A DNA stretch of 64,000 bases from Apostichopus japonicus (GCF_037975245.1 NC_092570.1:19603418-19667417), one strand, 5' to 3'. Shown: positions 47,451 through 59,100, numbered from the stretch's first letter. The notes: generated by a model from the sequence alone, not told the origin. Translations and numbers: made by a program.

Positions 47451-47678
47451 ATGGAGCAAATTAGAAGTCTCAACTTGAAAACAAAATTATCCAGCTACAG
47501 TGCTTTTAAGGTTTTAAACTTTCTCCTTGCTGCCCCACTGAGCTTTGACCTTCACAAAGAATTACTGGGTTCATGTACTCATTATGAGACAGCCATATGC
47601 CAATATAACAATGATGCCATGTTTAAGAGACTAGGTTCCGTGTACTCATTAAAGAAAAGCCATAGCCATATGTACTAG
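47451..47678 (+). CDS. hypothetical small ORF behind a plausible promoter and intron
   Basis: A 75-codon frame opens with MEQIRSLNLKTKLSSYSAF in an ACATGGA context and ends at TAG. No family was recognised. Support is only positional: a TATA/CCAAT pair about 1.1 kb upstream, a donor at 46479 and an acceptor at 47416. It may equally be chance. Confidence 0.22.
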   Translation: MEQIRSLNLKTKLSSYSAFKVLNFLLAAPLSFDLHKELLGSCTHYETAICQYNNDAMFKRLGSVYSLKKSHSHMY

Positions 47679-47699
47679 CTACTGCAGTTTTCTATTGAG

Positions 47700-48200
47700 T
47701 ATTTAGAGAGTGTTCAAGTTTTGACACCTACTGACCTTTAATGAACTCTGACCTCCATCAAATTGTGTACAAACTATACACGCAAGGCTATCATACCATG
47801 CAGATATGAGCTCCTTCACGTTCTGGTTCTGGAGATATAGCACTTATGACATATTCACATTTTGCCCACTGCTGACCCCAAATGACCTTTGACCTCTACC
47901 ACAATCAATTACGGCTCGCTGAAATAATTACAGGAAATCCACATGCCAAATATAAGAACCGCATAGGCGACCGTCCATAACAAGATTTTCACACATTTTC
48001 CCCTCTTTTGACCTTGGACTACTCACCAACGGCAAGCTACACAACAAGTTTGAAATTCCTGCAATTTCTGGTTCTTGAGATATTTGTGTGAACAATCAGA
48101 CTTTGTCCCGTGGTGACCTCAAATGACAGTTGACCAATACCAACAACAATCCCAAACCAGTTCTACCTAAGGAGAACCTATACAAACCAAATATGAATTT
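47700..48200. repeat. degenerate tandem repeat containing TGACCTTTGACCT motifs
   Basis: Three to four diverged units of about 125-160 bp share TGACCTTTGACCTC.ACCA, then a TTCTGGTTCTTGAGATAT segment (near 47820-47842, 48060-48082). The most intact unit contains a perfect direct repeat of TGACCT spaced by one base (47883-47895). Confidence 0.5.
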
Positions 48201-48304
48201 TACCCCAGTTATCGATCCTTCCGATGTTAGAGCGTTTACGATCAAGTGTCACATGCACACACTCGCACACAAGCGCCATCACCATGGCATATATTCCTTA
48301 TGTA

Positions 48305-48697
48305 CATTGGCGTAGGAGCCCAAGTTGATGGGGGGGGGGGGCTGTAACGACTCGGGCGAAATAATATAATATAATATAACCAAAAGTTTTCGCGAGCTCT
48401 GCGCGCGTTCAAAATGTCACTGTACATATCATATAAGCATGCATCGGTTATTACATCGCATCCCAATTACATACAATCATTTGCCGTGTTATTACCCTTC
48501 CATATTGGTTATAATTTTTGGGGAAGTCGTTACAATAATAATGATAATAATAATATCAGTTTAACCCTTGAAAACACGTTGCAATTTATTCTTTCAGTAC
48601 GTGACCAAAAAAGTTTCAGCATATTGCCCGAATTTCACGAAAAATATTTGGTTGGGGGGCTGCAGCCCCGCCCCCCCCCCCGCCTCCTACGCCTATG
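48305..48697 (+). mobile_element. 393-bp hAT-like MITE with near-perfect 8-bp target duplication
   Basis: The ends are CATTGGCGTAGGAG... and ...CTCCTACGCCTATG. The flanks CTTATGTA (48297-48304) and ATTATGTA (48698-48705) differ at one position. A G-run and a C-run lie inside the left and right ends. It is not the same internal sequence as the 21.7-kb MITE but shares the GGCGTAGGA end motif. It has no transposase. Confidence 0.75.
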
Positions 48698-48705
48698 ATT
48701 ATGTA

Positions 48706-50214
48706 CAGCTGATGAAACAGGGCATGAAACTAAAGGACGTTTGGCATGCATGAAAGCATGGTTCAATTGACAGTATAATAGTGCAGGCAGACAAGGGTGG
48801 GCTGGGGCATAAATTACTACAAGCTCAGTGATCCAACCAGCAGTGCTTGGAAGAAGTGGCATATTTGGTGCCTCTGACCGTACTTAACTCCATACTCAAA
48901 GATGCATATATTTCCTGAGAAGATCATAACGGTTTGATAGTGTCTTCTGCGCCTCTGCGCCAGCTGTTCCATGGATGCCTTTAAGACGGTGTGTCAATCC
49001 GCCCCTGCGTGTAGACAACAGTGGACTGACACAGAACATATTGATCATACCAAGCTGACTTAAAAAACTTATGAAATTAACTTGATTTGTGTTGCTATTG
49101 AACTTGGATGTGAAACACAGAATGGTTTATTTGGAAGGAAGAGGAAGTGGGTGTCGAACCAGTAGGAAAGTTAGATGAGAATAGCAAAAAATAGTCAGTC
49201 TTATGAGGTATAGCGCAGAAACTGACCCGAACAATGCCCTGTACAAGTGCCAACTTAAGGTGGCCAATACATAGCACTTAGATTTTTTTTTTAAAGTTTG
49301 GTCCCTTCCAAACAATTGAGCCCGACAAAGTTTGCGCGTAAATGGCACCAAAAATATTTGGTCCAGACAAAGTTGCTCAAACATATACTTGCCTCCCAAA
49401 ATTTATCCCCCAAATATGGGCGCAAATGGTCCCAAAACTATGTGTCCCAAATGCATTTGAGGCGAAAATAAAAATTTTGAATTTGTTTGGTCCCAGATCG
49501 CCTACATATAGCAGCTATTAACCAGCTACACTATACCAAGTTTGGGTACAATCCGACTTACGGTTTTTGCAATGTAAAGATATTGTCGGTCCAAATAGTC
49601 AAAAGATATTGGGCCTCACAAATTCAGGCCCAAAAAATGTGTCCCAAAAAGCACTTGCGGTGGAAACTAGAGCAATGCTGCAGTGGCTCAACCCATCATA
49701 TGTGAAAGGAAAACCAATGCAGTGGAGGGTTACCATGATTGTAAAGTACAGTGTTGAATATATGCACATTAACTAAACTATGCGTACAGCTGCATGGCCA
49801 ATGTGGTAAAACACTCAACAACGCAAGGGAAGCAGGTTACACCAGGGAGTTGTTATTGAACAACTCCCTGGTTATGCTGACTAGCAAATTCTGTCCTGAA
49901 AGTAGTTCTAGCAAATTACTCATGGTCACCAAGTTAGACCACTTCTCTGCTTAGACTGAGATAAACTGGCCACAAAATTAGGCCTTCGTCTGTCTGTTCA
50001 TCTTATATCAGATCTCTCCAATAAAGTAACATTCGGAATGATGTCATTGCCAATGATGTCAAAGTGTAGTAATTTCTTAATTTATAGCTCCACCACTGTT
50101 TACTAAAAATGTAAATATGCGGACAGGGTAACTTTCTGTCCCATCCTCTGTAATATATTCTCAAAGCATATATAATATGTAATTTTCACCAGTTGTATTC
50201 AGTATGATTCAACC
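48706..50214. other. non-coding stretch
   Basis: No supported gene. A segment at about 49290-49640 repeats TTTGGTCC/GTCCCAAA motifs loosely. ORFs here have no motif. Confidence 0.45.
49843..49870. mobile_element. 28-bp palindromic mini-element (copy 2)
   Basis: CAGGGAGTTGTT and its reverse complement are separated by ATTG. It has the same arm sequence as 35454-35486. The flanks GTTACAC and GTTATGC (both 7 bp) match at 5 of 7 positions, consistent with a decayed target duplication. Confidence 0.5.
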
Positions 50215-50373
50215 TGTGGGAGCCGTGCTTATCACGGTTCTCTCAATCAACTGACTTTCCCCCTGACACACTCACTGTACTCAGTAGATATTTAGCCAGT
50301 TGGAGGTCTAATATACCGTTTAATTAAACTACTTGTTCATGTCCTTATTTCTTGTTCACACACCGCTGTGACA
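50215..50373 (+). mobile_element. possible solo or truncated LTR, about 159 bp
   Basis: It starts TGTGGGAGCC and ends GCTGTGACA, followed by ATTTGGTGGAGCATCTGCG, which looks like a primer-binding region just after a 5' LTR of a Gypsy-type element. No second LTR and no gag/pol were seen. The call rests on end motifs only. Confidence 0.35.
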
Positions 50374-50900
50374 ATTTGGTGGAGCATCTGCGCTGTACGT
50401 GACACCTCTGCTGATTCCAAGAACTTCCCCGCGAAGCAGCCAGATTCTTTAGGATATACATGGGCCTTCCTCGAGTTTTCATACAAGGCGCGCACACCAT
50501 CACACACAAAAACGCTCTTATACGTTATAGCACTTATTTAGGATTCGAAAGTAACATGTAACTTGCTGTAAATACATATGTAAATATTCGTTGGTGATTT
50601 TGGTGGCTTGATGATCATCTAACATCTATTTAAATGGACATATACGTCTATTTCAACTTGTACGTCTGGTCTAGCTAGCAAAAAATGGTGGGCATATTCG
50701 CCAAAAGTTTCACAGCAGTGGGACGAATGTGAGCTTTCCTACCATTACGGAGCATTTCAGACGATTACTAACTTTGTCCTTGTGAAGTAATTGCTACTAA
50801 TTGACCCATGTTTGGGCGTGACTTGGGTTCGAAAGAATTTGCATCGTCTCTGGGTGTTAGTAATCAAAAATAATCTTTGACTTTACTAAAATAGATAAAG

Positions 50901-51183
50901 ATGTCGAGTACTGAAAAAGAAACGAAGAAAGCCTTGTACGATGCGTTGTTCAACCAACTACAAGGTACCTTGTCGCCTTCGCAAGATATAGAGAAACTTC
51001 TGAATTACTTGCAGTGTGATGATGAGAAAAAAGAAGACATTTCTTCTCCTCTGGATCTAATGATCTACTTGAGGCAAACGAAAGCACTTTCCCCAGACAA
51101 CGTGGACAATTGCTTGGAAGCTTTTGTACAATGTAGCCTTTTCAGAGCCGCAAACTTGGTGAAGGAGTACATAGAAAGTACAA
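50901..51183 (+). CDS. DED-B4 exon 1: start and death effector domain
   Basis: ATG in AAAGATGTC context; the exon ends at a GTAAGT donor (51184) in phase 1. It corresponds to exons 1 plus 2 of DED-B1/B2 fused. The ORF would otherwise run on into intron sequence to 51275. Confidence 0.85.
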
Positions 51184-53496
51184 GTAAGTCTTATTTGAAC
51201 ATGTTTCTTCGAGTGGGAAATCACAGGGAGCTGCTGTCGCAGTATATTCCTTTATCTTTTTTCTTTACCTGTTAATTGGCAATTGATATATTTCCATCGA
51301 CAAATGTCAAAGTTGATACCCTCATGAATTAAAATTAAGTAAAAAACCAAGGACCAGCGAACCCAGTTCTTAAAGTACAGTACAGGAAATTGCACATGTT
51401 CATTGAGAAAACCAACATCTATAATTCCGCATAACTGTACTGCTTTCATAGAGTTAATGCACCTCAGTTGCAAGTGATGCTTTATCACTGCAACTCTAAG
51501 TGATCAGGGATTCTTTGCGTTCTTCTCATATTCTAAACCTGTTAAAGGGTTGTAATTTGGCAAAGGCCTTATCAAATGTTATAGCTCATGTGGCATAGTT
51601 AAAACAGGTCTAAGTCACGGCAACGTCAACGTCTGTATATGTCACTGATTTAAGTTCCACAAGTTTTGTAACTTGGTTACCCACGCCTCGTATTGTACAC
51701 ATGAGTCAGTCAACTTGTGTCAGCCCTAGAAGGAGTCCATAGTCAATAAGTTTTCGTCTGAACTACCCACAAAAGAAGGAGACAACTGGAAGGTAGTGAT
51801 GTATTTATTCAAAGAATCTAATTGCTGAAGCTTCCTAACTCACCGTTGACATTGTATGAACAGCTCAATCTAGGCTGAATATCATACGCTTTGGTAAAGT
51901 TATACTACAAGCTATTTTCACGGTTTTATCTACATTTAAGCACGAGTCTCAAAGAAAAGCTGCTTCAGCTGCATTTTTGTCCCAACAGGTATAGAATCGA
52001 AGGTCGAGTACGAGAAGGTAGAAATCGAAGATGAAGGGAGCAACATGTGTGAGACACATAACAGGACATTGGAATTACTTTGTAATACTTGCAATAAAAG
52101 AATCTGTTATGGATGTGCTTTCCACAGTCATCGTGGTAAGGACCATGTACTCACTAGTGCGAAAGAAGCTGAAGAGAAAGTAATTGAGGCATTGGCAAGT
52201 CTTAAGCAACATATGGGCACCTTAGATGAAACTCTGAAGTCCATAGAGAGATCTGTCAAGACACCTGTAGACCCGTACACCGAAGCAAACGAAACCTTTT
52301 TGACAGCACAGTTTAGGTTGTGGGAAGAACTGGCTAAAGAACAAGAGCACAAAATTAAAGAGGAATTAGATTTTCAAATACACAAAGAAAGAAGTGAGAC
52401 TACTAAAATACTAGAAAATATTAAAGACTTAAAAGGTCAACTTGCCGCAATTGATTCTCGACTTCACCAACCACCTGACATTAAAAACAAAGGGCATCAA
52501 CTGCAGAGGCTTAAACAGTGGAAAGATTCCATAAAGTCAATTAAAGAAAAGTTGGAGGGAGAAAAGATGGCATTACAGGCTCATGGCCACATTTGCACTT
52601 CTTTTATACCTCTCTCAGATAATGGACGATTTGTAGATTTTCAGAGTGGTACTGTGGTTGGCGCTGTTTCTGTAACCAAACACGCAGCTGTGGTAGTGCG
52701 AGATGAGAGATCTTTTGGAGGAAGTGTCTCACTATCTTGCATTTCCTCTGAAAATGGAGGATTGTTTTGGAAAAATGAGACTGACGAATTGGGTGATAGT
52801 AGCTACCCTATAGTAATTTCGGGTAGTCTCTATTGTAGTGGGGGACACGCAAAAATTTTGATTGCATGCAATCAAACACTACTTGCGGTTTCAGTTGCCG
52901 ATCAGGGTACCATTTGCACAATCGAAGAAAAGGAAGCAAAATTAATAGCAATGCCACAGCATACTTTTATAACCGCCATAAGTACCATTACATCAGGCGA
53001 TAGAGATACTGGTGTTCTACTCGCAGTAAATGCCTCCACAGAATTGATTCGGCTGAATCGAAAGCTTGATCTGTTTGATAAGATAGATTGTAGCGAATTC
53101 GTTCACTCAATATCTTCACTAGCTTGTGTTGATAGTGATATGGCACTGATAGATTCTGCTAGGAACGAAGTTTTGCTAATTAATGATGACAACGTGAAGA
53201 GTTGTTCCTGCAAACTTAAAGCGCCAAGCACATTTCCAAAGCTCTGTAGACCAAAAGTGATTCAGTGGGACGGCACGTTTTGGGGACTTATTTGGGAGAG
53301 TACTGCGCATGAACAGCAAGGAGGTCCGAAATGGCAACATTCAATTTACCTAAAAAATGGCAAGGAATATCACTCGGGTAATTCCGATACTTGCCGTCCC
53401 AATACAGAAGTTGTGTCCATCAGTTTCCTTAAAGATCAAACACTCGTCTGTTTTACAAACGGTCAAGTAAAGCCATTCTCTACAAATGTTATATAA
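50901..53496 (+). CDS. DED-B4: divergent DED - B-box - coiled-coil - C-terminal domain protein
   Basis: Two exons, 50901-51183 and 51989-53496 (283 and 1508 nt), give 596 residues plus TAA. The start MSSTEKETKKALYDALFNQL is the only ATG before a DED-like death fold (residues about 8-92; DLMIYLRQTKALSPDNVDN). The linker KVEYEKVEIEDEGS precedes a classical B-box2: C115-x2-H118, C126, C129, C134, C137, H142, H147. A coiled coil runs from about 155 to 300. The C-terminal domain keeps the family pattern (GTVVGAVSVTKHAAVVVRDE) but is far from the other members and ends QVKPFSTNVI instead of YDTL. The compact structure (no separate start exon, no linker exon) suggests an older paralogue. Cytosolic signalling or immune role is inferred. 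Confidence 0.88.
51989..53496 (+). CDS. DED-B4 exon 2: B-box, coiled coil, C-terminal domain
   Basis: The acceptor TTTTTGTCCCAACAG is in phase 1, as in the other members. The frame stays open through linker, B-box, coiled coil (EELAKEQEHKIKEELDFQIH) and C-terminal domain to TAA at 53494-53496. An AATAAA lies at 54166. Confidence 0.9.
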
Positions 53497-54363
53497 ATTA
53501 ACACTTACAGGCGCACACACTAAATATGCACCTCTGAATCTGCATTAGTCATAGGCGGGGGGGGGGGGGGCTTGTTATTGAAAGCCTCAAGATGATAGTC
53601 CAGAGAAACTTCGAGTTTGACTAACGAAAATAGAACATATTCTACGCATCCTATTGAAATTCGCATCTAACTCCTATGTATGGTTTTCCAAGATAAAAAC
53701 ATTTCAAAGTTGACAAGTCTGTTTTATGTTTTTCTTTAAGATCTCCATCCAAGTTTCTTCAAAATGATGCCGAAATAACTCATGAATACCTTACAGCCAT
53801 TTGCGGTATTGAAAACTTCTAATTCTCTAAAGCAAAGTTGTAAATTAACAACACAATTAAGTGAAAAATATAAGAAACACAAACAAAACAGTTTGTTGTC
53901 AGTATGCAACTACGATGGCACCTGTTTGCTTCAAGTATACGTATGGTAAACACTGTGAAAAGAATCAATTTTCAATATCTATGTTTATGAACTTGCACAC
54001 AAATTTCACCCGACAAATTTGTGTAATGTTTTCCCTAAAACTGAACATGAAATTTCCTTCTTCAAAATGGAGATGCATTAAGGTTTGGAAGCACTTCATT
54101 GAGGTATTGATAACTTCACACACCCCTTAGCCATAGTTGGAATCCTACCAAACCAAGGTCAAAACAATAAAGATATAAAAATAAAGAAACAGGGCATTTT
54201 GCTGATAGTGTGCAACTATTACAACACACCTGTTGCTTTAAGTTATGGTAACTTATGTAATGCAAATATATTTTTATTAAACGCAGTACATGTATAACAT
54301 CTCAACGCGTCTTACAAGTACAAAAACAATCCAATAAACGATAAAATTATCAAGAAGACACTT

Positions 54364-54409
<46 letters not shown>

Positions 54410-54509
54410 AGCAACTCGGTAAAAGTATAAGATTTCTGAAAAGTTAAATGAATGTGTAAAAATCCAATAACAGAAAGTTATTGATGAAAAAGTTCTCTAA
54501 AGATGTGAT
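53497..54509. other. DED-B4 3' flank
   Basis: No gene. A CATAGGCGGGG... motif and G-run at 53550-53570 resemble one end of the GGCG-type MITEs without a partner end. AATAAA at 54166 may serve DED-B4. (AT)n lies at 54367-54402. Confidence 0.45.
54367..54402. repeat. (AT)n microsatellite
   Basis: TA dinucleotides next to the LINE remnant, possibly derived from or expanded near its tail. Confidence 0.9.
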
Positions 54510-54800
54510 TCATAAGTTTAGATTTAAAACAATTAAATTATCAATCAAGAGGAGTTCTCGTGGCAAACTGGTCCACAACTCCGGGGCACAAACCGAGAAA
54601 GCTCGCCTACCATAACAATTATTGCAAGTGATAGGTTGAGTTAGATATATTTCCCAGTTTGCGTTTGAATACGTATAACATTTCGAATTTCTTTGTCAAT
54701 AGTGACCAGGCGTGCAGCAGAATTTTGGATAAGCTGTAATTTCATACTTCATGTGCAGGTAATCCAAAAGTAAACCGTGACACTAATCTAGCCGAGAAGT
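54510..54800 (-). mobile_element. LINE (CR1/L2-like) reverse-transcriptase C-terminal remnant
   Basis: On the minus strand LQLIQNSAARLVTIDKEIRN (the classical L..IQN.AARLV motif of LINE ORF2) is followed, after an internal deletion and stops, by GRRAFSVCAPELWTSLPREL and a stop. The two motifs are normally much further apart, so the copy is deleted and dead. The AT microsatellite at 54367-54402 lies downstream of its 3' end. Confidence 0.75.
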
Positions 54801-57100
54801 GACAAACCTTATGTCATAAACTGTGAAATTTCAACTATTAATTTTGCACTATGAAACTATACGCAAATTTCACTGGGATGATTTTATAGTCAGATAGTGT
54901 GCCTCTGGACTATCCTTAAAACAGAGAACCTCAGTCAGCAATTGATTAACAAAATAATTGCGTGCATGGCGAAAATCTACGCGGAGAAAAAGGAGGGGAG
55001 ATGGATGTATAATATATTATGATAATAATAATATATATATAATAATATTCCAAAGTTCTGAAGCGGCTTATCCAATAAAATAGAATATGCCTTAAGGCGC
55101 TGTACGAATCAAAAGTAAAATACAAACGAAGAAGTGAACAAGTAGGGATAATACTTAAAAAATAGTACAGAGAAGTAGCGCACAGACGAGAAGGTAACAT
55201 TAATATAAGAGTTAAAACCGCAAACGCAACACAAGGAAGACCAAACAATGCCAACAAGTCGCAAAGGGAGCATAACAAAAGACAGTTTTTACATGTCTCT
55301 TTAAGTCACGCATGCTTTTGGCGCGTTTAGCTACCTCAGGCAATTTTTCCATTATGTTGCAGCACATCTAGCAGAACTTCGATTTTCATAAGTGGAAGTT
55401 GTAACCATGGGGTAACCAGTAGACATTTGGATTGAGAACGAAGACTCCTGGATGGCAGCTAATGTATTGATTTCTCAATGCATGACATTTACGTCAGGCC
55501 TTCATAGCAGAAATGTGATGGATTTTCCAATTTAATATTGTTTATTTACTACCTTTAATAATGTTTGTTCGATTATCTTTGTTTCTGAACCATATGTGTA
55601 TATTATTAGATATTAGCAAAAGGTCGAAGCGCCATGGTGAATGGTGTTCGTACGTTAATGCAGATAATGGGATATATGTTATACATTGTATAAATGTGTG
55701 GCGTAGGGGCTATAAACTCTTATGATCCTATGATAAGGGAACATATCAACTAAATATGCTAATCATTTACTTTTCTATCTTTTTTCTTTTTATCGATATT
55801 TGCAGATTATGTTGCTTTTTATGTACAATGTAAATTACTCATTTATCTGTATTGATATTACTAGTTGGTGTTATGCTTTGTCACATACGAGAATTCTTCG
55901 ATTGCCTAAACCTATATTTTATGTGTCTAGTTGATAAGCCGTTGATTGACTACGTTTACATGATGTTTTGTATTTTATTGTATTGATACTACATATTAAT
56001 ACAACATGGAACTGTCCAACTGTCGTGCTATCTATGTACAGTGGAGCAATGTCGAGGAGTTTCGTGCTTTGGTAGATCTATCAGTTTATCTATAGTGACA
56101 TCATTACGATTCTTAGTGCAGGTGTAAAGGGAAGTGAAGGTTGTGTGAATGTGTTGTACATATGTTGCATGTTGCCAAATGTTAATGTTTTTGTCAAATA
56201 ATCCTCTTTGTCCATTTGAGAGTTTTTAGCAGATGAGAATGGTATATTTTCTTAAACATGTTTTAAGCAAAATTTGAGATAACTTTATGGGATAAATTGA
56301 TTTATTATTATCACTTGATGAGCTTTTAATCAAACATAGTGAATACTCTTGTGTCTCCATTTGACTGAGTGTATAATCAACTCTTTAATTCTATACTGAA
56401 TAGAAGTTTTGAATGACTGTTACCTATAACAGGAAGGGATCTCGGTATTTTACAGAAAAGTATGGATACATTTATTAGGAAATGCCTTTGCTTTATGGCC
56501 TTATGCATGATACCTTTTACTGACTTATGAAATAATACTATGTCTTCATTTGAATAATCAAAATCTGTATATTTTCTTATTGAAATTAAATGTCCGAATG
56601 ATATGTTTTTGACAAATATTGTTTTAGTTAAAGATTGGGAAATTTATGTGACTTATAGGTTATTAATTATAGTGTCAAAGTAATGAGTGTCTGACTAAAT
56701 ATTAGCTGTATATTCTTATATGTCTCGACTTCGTTAGTTTCAATCATTAGTTTCTTACTTCACCTACTTCATCTTATTGAGAAGGTGAGGATGAAATTAT
56801 TTTGGTAAACTTTGTTTCAGTTCAAAATTGAGGTAATTTTGAATAAATTGAGCAACACGTTTCAATGTACAGCTGTTCCCCGATATATCTTGAATGTTAT
56901 GTCTCCATACGATAAGTTCCAATTATCCATAACCTATCTGCAGTCTGAACGACACATTTTGGTTAACTATAGCAGGTGATAGTAAAATGATAGTGAAATG
57001 ACTAACTGTTAAGCAGATGAGCATGATATTAATTTTAACAAATTTAGTCTATGAAGATGGTGAGACGTATTGTTGTTGGGTCAAACTAAACCAAATTTAA
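54801..57100. other. non-coding AT-rich stretch
   Basis: No supported gene, repeat or RNA gene was recognised apart from an ATAATAATATATATATAATAAT block at 55022-55050. Confidence 0.45.
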
Positions 57101-57124
57101 CATCAGTAATACATACCCCCAAAA

Positions 57125-57605
57125 AACAAAAACCCTGAACTGTGTTTTATGAATTTTTACAGTGGTTTATAAGGGGACCTTTTTTATCTGAAGGTATTTA
57201 TAAATAAATGATCAGCAACAGGATAAGCGGAACAAACAAACACTTGAACTGTGTTTTATGACTGATTACCTGGGTTTCAAGGGCAATAACAATTGGATAT
57301 CTGAAGGACTTCATAAGTAAATGACCAGCAACAGGATAAGCCGAGCAAAAAACACTTGAACTTTGTTTTACACTTATTTACGAGTTGTGTTGTCGCAGTG
57401 ACTTCTACAGGCAAGAGTCCAAGAACTGTTAACAGCTGTTCTGATTTATCATTCGCTCATACACTATTTTAGTGATAAGCCGAGCAAACAAACACTGGAA
57501 CTTTGCTTAGACTTATTTACGTGTCGTGTTCAAGTTGCAGTGACTCTTACAGGCAAGAGTCAAAGAACTGCTGTCAGCTGTTCTGTTTATCGTTCCCTAT
57601 ATACT
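57125..57605. repeat. nested tandem duplications, about 115 and 140 bp units
   Basis: Segments with CTTGAACTGTGTTTTATGA and ATGACCAGCAACAGGATAAG recur at about 57130 and 57243. A longer unit with AACTTTG.TT..ACTTATTTAC, GCAGTGACT and CAGGCAAGAGTC..AGAACTG recurs at about 57355 and 57495. Confidence 0.6.
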
Positions 57606-58159
57606 ATTTTGCAACGTGCATTTAGGAGAAACTCGATAAATGTATTGCCAGTTTGATCCTAACTGTGTCGTACCACAATGACTTTTTTTGCACAATAATG
57701 TGCACTTTCCAATGCCGCTAGAGCATAGGTAGAAGTTTTCAACGCACATGACCTCACCACCATATGATAGCTGATTGCTTGGGCTATAACAGCACATTCA
57801 GGTTTTACCAACATGACCGTTAAGTTTCTGAGCTAGAAGTGACCAAAGTATTGCATATTGATCCTCCAAGCCTCCAACCCACCTGCCAGCTCTCTATGCG
57901 GAAATTCCTTGTTCCACCCGCATTTTCTAAAATGCCTCAAGTTTTAGACTATTAGTCGTTTATTTCATCCTCGTCAACATCCATGCATAAAAACCAATGA
58001 TGATAGCTCAAAACATGCCAAAAAGCCACTTCAGTAGGTCAATTTAGGACTATTCCGTCAATGGTTAATTTTTTTGCAGGCCGGACAAAGTATGAAACCT
58101 TAATGGTTGCGCTTCGAAGAAACGTTCTGTAAACACTTGTTAGATATATTATGTTAAAG

Positions 58160-58515
58160 TAGTTAGATTTAACACAGTAGAGAAGACATGAAATAAGTGA
58201 TTGTTGGTATAGACTCGGTACTTAGTTTTTATACTGTAACTTCTACACTAGTTCATTGCACACACGACCTATATACATTACCATATTGGCATACTGTAAC
58301 CAGCTATACTCTAGTTCTTTGCATACTCGACCTTTACCCAATTAATGTGGCTTTGTCCTTTTTTTCCCCCTAATTACCTCGTCACGGATAGTTCTGTCAT
58401 TCTGTGTCATTTGAGCACTTATTATTATATATATAGATATGTTACATTAAATAGGTATATTGAAAACAGCAGAGAAGACATGAAATAAGTTACTATTGGT
58501 ATCAACTCTGTATTG
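58160..58515. repeat. direct repeat, about 50 bp, spaced 300 bp
   Basis: CAG(T/C)AGAGAAGACATGAAATAAGT followed by T.TTGGTAT occurs at about 58177 and 58466. Between them a second pair (ATACTGTAAC ... CTAGTTC.TTGCA..C.CGACCT) repeats at about 58233 and 58293. Confidence 0.5.
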
Positions 58516-59045
58516 AAAATGTATGAAATTTGTGGTTTTGGTAGCCCCCAGGTCACCGGAAATGGCACTTCTCGGGCTTGAAAATGACCAACCAGATGTA
58601 CACTTTTGCCTGAGAACCAAGTTTTTCCCAATAGCTTCTTTTTTTTCCATCTATAACCTTTTTTCAAGATTGTCACCAGTCACACATCATGTTCGACCTC
58701 ATCGCATCTCCTGTGGATCATTGCTTTTGTAGGTAATACTACGTAACGGCCCACAATACCCGTCAGCCCCACTTTTCGAGGTTTTAAGCCCATTATTTGT
58801 TCAGAATTTACAAATTCACTTCAAAACATGCCCATACTGTTGCACAAAATATCATCTATGGACAACTAATATAGAAAAAAAACCTTCAACCCCTAAGAGA
58901 CCGGTCAAAATTGCACGAGTAGAGGGAAGTATGATGAAGAATGTTGGTCAGGGAATTTTCGAAAATTCAGACAGTTCATTTATTGGTGAACAAATATTAA
59001 AACCTCTTATAATGGCTACTATAAAACTTCGATATCATAAAAAAA

Positions 59046-59100
59046 ATATGCTCGAGGGGGGGGGGTGGTCTCCCCCGTCGCCCCCCTGGCTACGCGCCTG
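59046..59100. mobile_element. one end of a hAT-like MITE (partner end not found)
   Basis: The right edge reads GCCCCCCTGGCTACGCGCCTG, i.e. CAGGCGCGTAGCCAGGGGGG on the other strand, a typical hAT-type terminus followed by G/C runs. No matching left end was seen within about 1 kb, so the copy is probably truncated. Confidence 0.4.
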
